Assembly (NCBI GenBank): GCA_947372365.1
Contig: CANBTK010000021.1
Location: forward strand, 1 to 11,410
Reading direction: 5' to 3'
Source: Flavipsychrobacter stenotrophus
GTDB lineage: Bacteria; Bacteroidota; Bacteroidia; Chitinophagales; Chitinophagaceae
DNA: 11,410 bases
This document shows positions 6,189 to 11,410 of the stretch, piece by piece (position 1 is the stretch's first letter; every line of letters begins with the position of its first letter). The notes beneath the pieces were generated by a model. That model saw nothing but the letters and a program-made list of their open reading frames with translations, was not told where the DNA came from and did no database searches. Position numbers and translations under genes: made by a program.

Positions 6189-7417
6189 TTTACATCTATT
6201 TCAAGGTGCTCAATAAACCCACGGGCATAGCCGCTTTTATTCCATTGCTGCTCAGGCTGGGTGCGGCCGGCGCTATCAGTAGCCCTCACCTTCAGGTGGT
6301 TAATGCCGGTTGCCTGCGGCATCCAATCATACCGCCAGCGGCGCCACGAATATTTGCCCAGTTCCGGGTTAAGCTTCGCAGGGGCCCACGTTTTACCATT
6401 GTCTACAGAAATTTCTACTTTTTGTATAGGCGTACCATCTGTAAACACCAGGCCTTCTACAGGGCATGGCTTATTCACGCTTACGGCATCGCCAGGCTCA
6501 GGCGCTACAAAAATGGAGTGCATTTTTATGTTGCTGATGGGCACCCTTGCCTGTGCAGGGCTGGCTGGCGATTCGTTGATTTCGGTGTTAGGCGGCACCA
6601 GGTAGGCTTTCTCCATCCAGAAGCCTGTGTACTTTTCGGTAAGCACGTTTATAGAATTAAGTGCCCCTACCCAGTAGGTAGCATACCAGCCCGGCACTAC
6701 CAGCTTCAGCGGGTAGCCGTTAAGCATAGGTATGGGTGCGCCGTTCATTTCGTAAGCTATCATTACCTCGCCATCCATGGCATGCTGTATGCCCAGCGAT
6801 TTTATAAAAGCGGGTATAGCGGGCAATGCGCCCCTGTCCATCCCCTGGAAGGTTACATCAACCGCGCCCTCTTTCACGCCTGCCATTGCCAGGATATTTT
6901 TTAGTTTTACGCCCTTCCATTTGGCATTGCCCATACCGCCGTTGCGCCACTGGCTGCCCGGAACCTGAGGCTCAAAGGTGGACCTTGAGTTACCCGCACA
7001 AACGGCCACAGCCACAATAGAGTCGGCCGGGAATTTTGTTTTCAGGCCGTCCATTGATAGCGCCAGTGTTTTATTTACCGCACCACCTATGTACAACCTG
7101 AAGGTATCTATATCTATTTTGGTTACTAACTGCGCCATATGCCAGCGCACGAAGAAGTATTCATTGGGCGTAAAGTCTTCTTTAAATACCCTGAGGGGTG
7201 TTTCCAGTTGCGGGGGGCGGTCGGTTAGCAGCCTCATCTCGGCTTTCTCCGGGTACTTCACCATGTCGTCAGCCACTTTTGGCTTGCTGCTGTTCGCACT
7301 CCCTCCGCTGCCGCAGGCGGTTATGAATATAGGTAACGTAAGTAAAATGGCGAAAGCGCCAATTGCTTTTTTCAATGCTTGCTTTTTTTGTTGCATAGCC
7401 TCCATAACTGGTGGCAT
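6185..7417 (-). CDS. Molybdopterin sulfite oxidase/dehydrogenase-like lipoprotein (SorA-like)
   Basis: 410 residues. Signal peptide 18-34 ends in FITAC, a good lipobox with C35. The molybdopterin-binding domain spans about 75-260: FFVRWHMAQL (R91 and H93 match the substrate-site Arg-x-His of Starkeya SorA), VCAGNSRS with C140 the expected molybdenum-ligating cysteine, QWRNGGMGNAKWKGVKL (156-172), and VPGWYATYWVGALNSI (241-256) with conserved tyrosines. The rest (about 290-408; VEISVDNGKTW, YDWMPQATGINHLKVRATDSAG) is the Mo-co dimerisation Ig-like domain. It probably oxidises sulfite to sulfate in the periplasm and passes electrons to the cytochrome encoded just downstream. The sequence does not strictly exclude another oxyanion or sulfoxide substrate. 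Starts at 7405 and 7396 are also possible; the last has GGAGG two bases before its ATG. No Tat-type RR motif is visible, which is odd because many molybdoenzymes use Tat. Confidence 0.85.
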   Translation of the reverse strand: MPPVMEAMQQKKQALKKAIGAFAILLTLPIFITACGSGGSANSSKPKVADDMVKYPEKAEMRLLTDRPPQLETPLRVFKEDFTPNEYFFVRWHMAQLVTKIDIDTFRLYIGGAVNKTLALSMDGLKTKFPADSIVAVAVCAGNSRSTFEPQVPGSQWRNGGMGNAKWKGVKLKNILAMAGVKEGAVDVTFQGMDRGALPAIPAFIKSLGIQHAMDGEVMIAYEMNGAPIPMLNGYPLKLVVPGWYATYWVGALNSINVLTEKYTGFWMEKAYLVPPNTEINESPASPAQARVPISNIKMHSIFVAPEPGDAVSVNKPCPVEGLVFTDGTPIQKVEISVDNGKTWAPAKLNPELGKYSWRRWRYDWMPQATGINHLKVRATDSAGRTQPEQQWNKSGYARGFIEHLEIDVK

Positions 7418-7458
7418 GTTAATTTAATTCAGAAGGCCTACGCCAGGGATTTGCGGCC

Positions 7459-7480
7459 CTTAAGGGTTCAGTACCTTAAG
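7459..7480. promoter_or_regulatory. CTTAAGG inverted repeat in the divergent promoter region
   Basis: CTTAAGG (7459-7465) and CCTTAAG (7474-7480) are perfect 7-base inverted arms with an 8-base spacer; each contains the palindrome CTTAAG, so the two are also direct repeats 16 bases apart. It lies 42 bases before the molybdenum enzyme start and 98 bases before the divergent cytochrome gene, a position suited to an operator. No clear promoter was found for either gene; a weak plus-strand candidate is TTG (7511) with TTTGTTTG (7530-7537). Function is inferred only. Confidence 0.4.
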
Positions 7481-7577
7481 TGCAGCCAGTTGCCGCCATT
7501 ATGTAACTAATTGGGATAAATTTACTTATTTTGTTTGCAAAAACCAATACCCGGGGCTTCCGGGCAAACTATATCAA

Positions 7578-8021
7578 ATGAAAAAAATCTTTTTAGCAGG
7601 CGTTGCTACCATGGCGCTATTCTTTGTGTACTCTTGCGGCAGCAATACTAATAAGCCAGCCGGAAACCCTTACACCAACACTACGCCGGAAGCCAAACCT
7701 GCGGCAGTTGATGGCGAAAGCATCTATAAGAAGACCTGTGTTGCCTGCCATATGGGCGATGGCGGCGGCGTAAACGGCGCGTTCCCCCCACTGGCAAAAT
7801 CTGACTACCTGGCCGATAAAGGCAGGGCTATACTACAGGTAATTAAAGGTAAAAGCGGCGAAATGGTAGTGAATGGCTCTACTTACAATGGTACTATGCC
7901 CCCGCAGCCCCTGAATGATGAGGAGATAGCGGCTGTGCTCACTTATGTTTATAGCAATTTTGGCAATACCGGCGGCCCTGTTACAGCGGCTGAGGTAAAG
8001 GCAGTACGGGATAAGAATTAA
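7578..8021 (+). CDS. Class I cytochrome c lipoprotein
   Basis: 147 residues. Signal peptide 1-19 ends in FVYSC (C20), so it should be lipidated. A Pro/Thr/Ala-rich tether (24-43) leads to a single class I cytochrome c domain: GESIYKKTCVACH with the haem site CVACH at 54-58, GVNGAFPPLAKSDYL (the glycine/proline loop typical of c-type domains in denitrification and oxidase complexes), then NGTMPPQPLNDEEIAAVLTYVY with axial ligand M107 and the C-terminal helix. It is a one-electron carrier on the periplasmic face. It is divergent from the sulfite-dehydrogenase-like operon across 160 bases, so it may carry electrons on from it, but it is not in that operon and could serve another oxidase. The leader holds a small possible stem (CCCGG 7550-7554 with CCGGG 7560-7564). 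A strong terminator at 8246-8282 follows the repeat element downstream. Confidence 0.85.
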   Translation: MKKIFLAGVATMALFFVYSCGSNTNKPAGNPYTNTTPEAKPAAVDGESIYKKTCVACHMGDGGGVNGAFPPLAKSDYLADKGRAILQVIKGKSGEMVVNGSTYNGTMPPQPLNDEEIAAVLTYVYSNFGNTGGPVTAAEVKAVRDKN

Positions 8022-8099
8022 TACAACTAAGCCAGGTAACTTTTCATACAATGCCACTGGCAGCCAAGCCCTTAGCAAAGCAGATAACACTACATACCT

Positions 8100-8232
8100 G
8101 TTGTGCGATTGAAAAAATCATTAAACCCTTTCAGGGTTCTTTAAACCTCGAAGAGGTGCCATTATTATAGTATAACAGCCTATTCTGTCTGTTAAACCCT
8201 GAAGGGGTGGCATATAGCGCTAAACGCACAAC
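8100..8232. repeat. 133-bp hairpin element with imperfect terminal inverted repeats
   Basis: The ends GTTGTGCG (8100-8107) and CGCACAAC (8225-8232) are perfect 8-base inverted repeats, extendable to 11 with one mismatch. Inside are three short hairpins with the same GAA triloop: ACCTC-GAA-GAGGT (8145-8157) and ACCCT-GAA-GGGGT (8196-8208) on the plus strand, and AACCCT-TTC-AGGGTT (8124-8138), which is the same form on the minus strand. The two plus-oriented units share flanks (TTAAACC before, TGCCAT or TGGCAT after). No open frame and no clear target-site duplication. It lies wholly between convergent genes. I infer an interspersed repeat of the REP or MITE kind. Confidence 0.6.
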
Positions 8233-8245
8233 CGGTACTCCATAT

Positions 8246-8282
8246 AAAAACCCACACCTGCAAACTGCAGGTGTGGGTTTTT
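8246..8282. terminator. Strong bidirectional terminator
   Basis: CCCACACCTGCA (8251-8262) pairs perfectly with TGCAGGTGTGGG (8266-8277) around a 3-base loop. The stem is flanked by AAAAA on the left (8246-8250) and TTTTT on the right (8278-8282), so it has a T tract in both directions. It serves the plus-strand cytochrome gene and the convergent DUF4190-type gene. Confidence 0.92.
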
Positions 8283-8304
8283 AAAATACTGGCAATGCAC
8301 CGGG

Positions 8305-8793
8305 TTAAAGCACCAGTGCAGCTATAATTGCCACAAGCAATATAAATAATAGTATTTCCAGGCCGCCTAGTATAAGGCCGGCAAGTGCCATGCCCGTAAA
8401 TTTATATTTCCTCCTGTTGAGGCCAATAATGCCAAATACAATTGCAGCAATGCCTAATGGCACCCAGGCCAGCGTACTGACCAAACCAACAACGCCGCAC
8501 ACCAGCGACACGATGCCCGGCCAGCCTTGCTTTTCCCTTGGCCCGCCTGCCGCCGGGGCAGCGTGGGGGAATACCATACTCTTGTAAGCACTGAAAAGGC
8601 GCGGAAGGCGGCGCTCAGCAAAAACCTTTTTGTGCTCTGCCGTGCCTGCCACCGGGGCTGTAGCAGTTGAAATGGTAGTAAGTTCGGTAGCAACTTGTTT
8701 CGGCTTCATACGGAAACCTCCATAGCTGGTGCCAATACCTGTGGCCACCAATACAACAACCAATAAGTAAACCTTGAGTAACCTTTTCATCAT
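8305..8793 (-). CDS. DUF4190-type membrane protein
   Basis: 162 residues from the Met-Met pair at 8793 (the second Met at 8790 is equally good). An N-terminal hydrophobic segment (MKRLLKVYLLVVVLVATGIG) acts as signal or anchor. A Thr/Ala-rich and basic stretch follows. The last ~70 residues are a DUF4190-like domain: WPGIVSLVCGVVGLVS, VPLGIAAIVFGIIGLNRR, then a second hydrophobic segment GMALAGLILGGLEILLFILLV, i.e. two tightly packed membrane spans rich in glycine. The domain is common in Gram-positive and Bacteroidota membrane proteins; its biochemical role is not known. The frame extends upstream to 8868, but the extra residues look non-native and cover a possible -7 box (TATATTTT, 8817-8810, with TTG 17 bases upstream). 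It ends 22 bases from the bidirectional terminator. Confidence 0.7.
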   Translation of the reverse strand: MMKRLLKVYLLVVVLVATGIGTSYGGFRMKPKQVATELTTISTATAPVAGTAEHKKVFAERRLPRLFSAYKSMVFPHAAPAAGGPREKQGWPGIVSLVCGVVGLVSTLAWVPLGIAAIVFGIIGLNRRKYKFTGMALAGLILGGLEILLFILLVAIIAALVL

Positions 8794-8882
8794 TCTCGAT
8801 TTTAGTTTAAAAATATAATTTATGATTCCTGATTCAAAACCCAATAATCTGCTGCACTTGATAGGCATGTAAGGGCACCTTA

Positions 8883-9413
8883 TTATTCCTCCAGCAATAC
8901 TTTAGGAATATGGCCTGCCTTTTTCAATGACTTACTGGTTGGAGTGCATTTTATTGCCTCCCCACCGGAGTATACGATTATATCAAATAGTGTGCCATTA
9001 ATGAAGAGTCTATGGAGCACAGGGTTGCTTACTTCCGAAAAATAACGGGTACCACCTGTTACATTGCGCACATCCATTTTCTTAACGGAACAGGCTGCTT
9101 CGTTTGTACCCGGCGCAACAACCCGGAACGAATCAATTTTGGGGGCAGCCGCACCCGAACGGGTAAAATTGATTTTAGCTTTGAACTGGCTATCCTTCGG
9201 GCTCCTGAAGGTAAAGTCCGCCAGTAGTTTAGCGCTTGTGCTGTTAAACCAAAGCGGCTTTACAAAATACTGCTCTGCCCCACCCTCAACCAGAAATGTT
9301 TCAATAACTGTATTCCCTATTTTCTTTGTCCCCTTCAGCCTTATGCCGCAGGAAACCAGGGGCATAAGGCACGCCAGCGCGAGCAGGCACATGGGAATCA
9401 TCCTATTTTTCAT
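8883..9413 (-). CDS. Lipoprotein of unknown function (second of an overlapping pair)
   Basis: 176 residues. Signal peptide with lipobox PLVSC, C22 lipidated. I do not recognise the remainder. It is beta-rich: GNTVIETFLVEGGAEQYF, then KLLADFTFRSPKDSQFKAKINFTRSG, then a KIDSFRVV strand, a middle part with one further Cys (near 108) and a SLKKAGHIPKVLLEE tail. It looks like a small periplasmic or outer-membrane-attached beta-sandwich. The residues after the lipidated Cys (GIRLKG) are not acidic, so there is no obvious surface-export (LES-type) signal. Its start codon lies 11 bases inside the 3' end of the 9403-9939 lipoprotein gene, so the two are co-transcribed and probably work together. 89 bases separate it from the DUF4190 gene, with no terminator between, so read-through is possible. 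Confidence 0.7.
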   Translation of the reverse strand: MKNRMIPMCLLALACLMPLVSCGIRLKGTKKIGNTVIETFLVEGGAEQYFVKPLWFNSTSAKLLADFTFRSPKDSQFKAKINFTRSGAAAPKIDSFRVVAPGTNEAACSVKKMDVRNVTGGTRYFSEVSNPVLHRLFINGTLFDIIVYSGGEAIKCTPTSKSLKKAGHIPKVLLEE

Positions 9414-9939
9414 CTAAAACCCTGTTTTTTAAGTTGCTGCTTAAATAATAACCCATTATCAGCGACGAATCGTTGCTGATGGCGCCGCCAAGCAGCATAT
9501 TTTTACGGGGTGTTTTTACTATCTCTACCAATACAAAATTGGTGGAGTCCCTGGTTACTATTTTAGCCTCGTTTGAATCGGAGGAAATACTAAAAACAAC
9601 TTTCTTTGGCCCTAATGATTCAATAAAAGCCGCAAAAATCGCCGGCACATCGCCATTCACAGGTATGCCATAAAAAAAACGGCAGGCATTGCTGTGAAAA
9701 AACTTATTAAGCGGGCATTGGTAGCCGGGTAGACTATTAAAGTAATGCTGGTAGGCATCAAAGCTGAATTTATCCATTTTATTCACATCCGTGCTTTTTT
9801 CCCCATCGGCCAGCTTAACCACCTCATTATTGGCGGTTGTTACCCTGTCCGCGCTGTCCCCCGCCTTACAGCCCAGGAAAGTGCATGGCAATAATGCCAG
9901 CAACACAAACAGCAAAAAATTATGCATGTCTTTCTTCAT
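9403..9939 (-). CDS. Lipoprotein of unknown function (first of an overlapping pair)
   Basis: 178 residues. Signal peptide ends in TFLGC, lipidated at C24. The mature part starts KAGDSADR and runs through a charged linker to a small domain: FSFDAYQHYFNSLPGYQCPL, SNACRFFYGIPVNGDV, then IESLGPKKVVFSISSD and a TNFVLVEIVK strand, ending in GYYLSSNLKNRVLDEK. Two Cys in the mature domain (near 75 and 86) could form a disulfide. I do not recognise the family. Alternative start at Met5 is possible but would shorten the basic N-region, so 9939 is preferred. The 3' end overlaps the start of the downstream lipoprotein gene by 11 bases. Upstream, a strong terminator ends only 12 bases before the ATG, leaving almost no room for a separate promoter downstream of it. 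Confidence 0.7.
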   Translation of the reverse strand: MKKDMHNFLLFVLLALLPCTFLGCKAGDSADRVTTANNEVVKLADGEKSTDVNKMDKFSFDAYQHYFNSLPGYQCPLNKFFHSNACRFFYGIPVNGDVPAIFAAFIESLGPKKVVFSISSDSNEAKIVTRDSTNFVLVEIVKTPRKNMLLGGAISNDSSLIMGYYLSSNLKNRVLDEK

Positions 9940-9950
9940 ACTGTGTAAAG

Positions 9951-9989
9951 TAAAAAAAAGCTGATTTTATTTTACAATAAAATCAGCTT
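9951..9989 (-). terminator. Rho-independent terminator after the TRL-like gene
   Basis: A perfect 14-bp stem: 9958-9971 pairs with 9976-9989 (AAGCTGATTTTATT with AATAAAATCAGCTT) around a 4-base loop, followed on the minus strand by a run of T (9959-9952). It lies 25 bases past the stop codon of the TRL-like gene and just upstream of the next lipoprotein start, so it may act as a partial terminator that lowers expression of the downstream pair. Confidence 0.88.
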
Positions 9990-10014
9990 CTTAAAAAAAT
10001 TAGTTACTTATAAA

Positions 10015-10302
10015 TTATTCGCCTGTAACGATAGTTTCGTACGTCTGAACGATGCCCAGGATGTCGGTATGCTTGATATCAACAGTTGATATTTTAGTGA
10101 TACCGCCATTTTTAGCAGCTGATTTTATTGACGCATCAGCACCAAAAGCTAAAGAATGTAAATAAACCGTTGCTGTTGAAGTACCTACTTTTGAACCAAC
10201 CGGGTTAGATGTAGCCCCAACCGGAACTGTAATAGAGCAGCTAGACACTAATGATGCAACGGCAACACATGCGCCCAGAAACAAGAATTTTGTTTTTTTC
10301 AT
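10015..10302 (-). CDS. TRL-like small lipoprotein
   Basis: 95 residues. Signal peptide with lipobox LVSSC, C22. The mature part matches the pattern I recall for the TRL-like family (named from a tRNA-linked locus in spirochaetes and common in Bacteroidota): a VPVGATSNPVGSKVGTS opening, then LAFGADASIKSAAKNGGITK and the ending ISTVDIKHTDILGIVQTYET plus IVTG. The GDASI..AAK..GI.KI..VD core is the characteristic piece. The function of the family is unknown; members are small envelope lipoproteins. The gene is the best-equipped transcription unit in the window: near-consensus promoter at 10388-10418, a leader of about 80 bases with a small stem (10360-10365 with 10376-10381), and a strong terminator. 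This suggests high expression. Confidence 0.75.
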   Translation of the reverse strand: MKKTKFLFLGACVAVASLVSSCSITVPVGATSNPVGSKVGTSTATVYLHSLAFGADASIKSAAKNGGITKISTVDIKHTDILGIVQTYETIVTGE

Positions 10303-10387
10303 AACGTTTGTTTTTCAATTTCCTACTCTTAAGGCTTTTCGGTTACGCCCCGTTTTTTTAAGTGTTCTCTGGGCTACACTTCTGTGA

Positions 10388-10418
10388 CAAAAGTAAAAAC
10401 TATTTTTTTAGCAAGCAA
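10388..10418 (-). promoter_or_regulatory. Promoter of the TRL-like gene
   Basis: On the minus strand TTG (10418-10416), 20 bases, then TACTTTTG (10395-10388): an exact match to the Bacteroidota pattern TTG-N20-TAnnTTTG. Transcription would begin near 10381, about 80 bases before the ATG at 10302. Confidence 0.75.
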
Positions 10419-10454
10419 GCACTAAAGCTAAACCATCTCTTATTTTTTTATATT

Positions 10455-10476
10455 GTTAAGAAATTAATTTCCTAAC
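10455..10476. promoter_or_regulatory. 22-bp near-perfect palindrome upstream of the TRL-like promoter
   Basis: GTTAAGAAATT meets AATTTCCTAAC at the centre (10465/10466); ten of eleven pairs match, the exception being 10459/10472. It lies 37 bases upstream of the -33 element of the TRL-like gene, and past the end of the CarboxypepD_reg gene. There is no T tract on either side in the right place, so it is not a terminator; it looks like a binding site for a dimeric regulator. Inference only. Confidence 0.4.
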
Positions 10477-10560
10477 AGATGTATAAAAAGGTTGCATATA
10501 ACGGATGGGCGGGGCAGTCAATAGCAGTTTCAGGCGGCTATTTCAGGCTATTCTATAAAG

Positions 10561-11292
10561 CTAATCTTTTAAGATAAACGAATCCCTTGCCGGGTTCTTC
10601 AGCCATTCTTTATAGCTGCTGCGTATCCACATTTTTAGCTCCAGGTCGGTCGCATTACGTGCAAAATCGTAACGCATGGGGTAGGCATACATAAAATGGC
10701 CTATGCTATCGCCGGTGAGGCCGGTAAGCTTTGTCACCAGCGCCGGGGTGTAGCGGGTGTCAATATACTTTTCAATCTCGCCATTGTAAAAATTCTCCTG
10801 AAACTGGTACACCCGTTTAGCTTTCTTTGAAAATAGCTCTGCAATAGCTGAGGCGGGGCTTACAAATGGGTTGGGTGGCGTGCGCTGCAGTGGTATTTTA
10901 TAAGTTTGCTGCCTTTCCAAAGAGTCAAGCTGATACTTGGAAAGGTGGCTGGCACGGAAGGTAAACTCCTTCAGCTCGTTCTCTACATGCAGCATTAATA
11001 CATTTGTATTGGCTATCAATACCGATGGAGGCTTTACTTTGCTCAGCGAGCCATACCCAACGCATGAAAACCTTATGTTATCGCCCTGCTGTGCAGGTAT
11101 GGAATAAAACCCGCCTGCATCGCTGGTAGTGCTTTGCCGGTTACTTTCGTTGTAAACCGAAACCAACGCCAGGGGCAGGCCGGTAGCCGCATCTTTTACA
11201 ACACCCTGCATTGTTTGCGCATAAGTATAGCCTACCCCTAACGGGGCAAGGCTGGTAGCCAAGCATAATATAAAAATTAGTATAGCCCGCAA
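10561..11292 (-). CDS. Secreted CarboxypepD_reg-like domain protein, apparent TTG start
   Basis: 243 residues. Signal peptide 1-25 (MRAILIFILCLATSLAPLG, cleavage after YTYA) then a CarboxypepD_reg-like beta-sandwich at about 27-105: MQGVVKDAATGLPLALVSVY, TTSDAGGFYSIPAQQGD, IRFSCVGYGS. This fold is common in Bacteroidota envelope proteins, at the front of TonB-dependent receptors and in stand-alone proteins like this one. The C-terminal part (about 110-243) is helical with a conserved look (FSKKAKRVYQFQENF, YDFARNATDLELKMWIRSSY) seen in other such proteins; function unknown. There is no ATG in frame between the stop at 11323 and residue 28; the only usual start before the signal peptide is the TTG at 11292. 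A weak -7 box TAGTTTTA lies at 11319-11312. No good terminator follows at the 3' end. Confidence 0.75.
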   Translation of the reverse strand: MRAILIFILCLATSLAPLGVGYTYAQTMQGVVKDAATGLPLALVSVYNESNRQSTTSDAGGFYSIPAQQGDNIRFSCVGYGSLSKVKPPSVLIANTNVLMLHVENELKEFTFRASHLSKYQLDSLERQQTYKIPLQRTPPNPFVSPASAIAELFSKKAKRVYQFQENFYNGEIEKYIDTRYTPALVTKLTGLTGDSIGHFMYAYPMRYDFARNATDLELKMWIRSSYKEWLKNPARDSFILKD

Positions 11293-11410
11293 GTAGGAAT
11301 AATGTGTTAAGTAAAACTACCTCATTTAAACCCTTTACCACTGTGGTGCCGGCAATTTGGGAATATTTTAAGAAAACACACCGCCCGTAGCACGCATGGG
11401 CTATAGTACA

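Noticed and set aside
6173..6904. A 243-codon open frame on the plus strand opposite the molybdenum enzyme gene
   Set aside because: The translation is rich in Arg, His and Tyr with no domain signature, and the opposite strand carries clear conserved Mo-cofactor motifs.
8100..8232. Possible CRISPR-like array because of the repeated TTAAACC...GGT units
   Set aside because: Only two same-direction units and one opposite, unequal spacing, each unit a short hairpin with no unique spacers of constant length and no cas genes nearby.
10479..10577. A 32-codon plus-strand frame beginning ATG TAT AAA AAG
   Set aside because: Too short, no promoter with both boxes, runs into the 3' end of the opposite gene and has no recognisable pattern.
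11337..11347. ACCAC-T-GTGGT palindrome upstream of the CarboxypepD_reg gene
   Set aside because: Eleven bases are readily expected by chance in a window of this size, and there is no second copy or well-placed promoter to support an operator.
1..11410. Search for tRNA, rRNA or riboswitch signatures
   Set aside because: No T-loop GTTCRANNC with matching acceptor arms, no rRNA-like stretch and no known riboswitch core was seen by eye in the intergenic regions; a covariance-model scan would be needed to exclude small RNAs.

Overview
The window looks like chromosomal DNA of a Bacteroidota bacterium, most likely of the Chitinophagaceae/Sphingobacteria side (inference from style, not from a database match). 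The signs are: a secreted enzyme ending in a type IX secretion (T9SS) type A sorting domain, many lipoproteins with MKK-type signal peptides, a CarboxypepD_reg-like domain protein, almost no Shine-Dalgarno sequences, and several promoters of the Bacteroidota form TTG-N(about 20)-TAnnTTTG. There is no rRNA, tRNA, CRISPR array, transposase or recognisable phage block.

Layout. 1-810 is the 3' end of a secreted arylsulfotransferase-like gene. It converges on a GT-C membrane glycosyltransferase (827-2332, minus). Then come a small STAS/SEC14-like protein (2530-2922, minus) with its own terminator, a 104-bp intergenic array of 10-bp-spaced CGCAAAG-type heptamers in two inverted arms, and a 54-codon gene (3037-3201, minus) whose end is encoded by the array. 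glnS (3320-4981, minus) is divergent from an M15-type peptidoglycan peptidase of endolysin layout (5134-5742, plus).

5790-7417 (minus) is a two-gene operon with an ATGA overlap: a molybdopterin sulfite-oxidase-like lipoprotein followed by a monohaem cytochrome c. Divergent from it is a second cytochrome c lipoprotein (7578-8021, plus). Together they make a plausible sulfite-to-cytochrome electron path in the cell envelope. The intergene 8022-8304 holds a hairpin repeat element with imperfect terminal inverted repeats and a strong bidirectional terminator.

8305-11292 (all minus) is a run of small envelope proteins: a DUF4190-type membrane protein, two overlapping lipoproteins of unknown function, a TRL-like small lipoprotein with a near-consensus promoter and a strong terminator, and a CarboxypepD_reg-like secreted protein that appears to begin with TTG. 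The last 118 bases hold only its upstream region.

I see no convincing new defence or mobile system. The most interesting items are the heptamer array, the terminal-inverted-repeat element, the lipoprotein version of a SorAB-like sulfite dehydrogenase, the stand-alone endolysin-like peptidase and the uncharacterised lipoprotein cluster.
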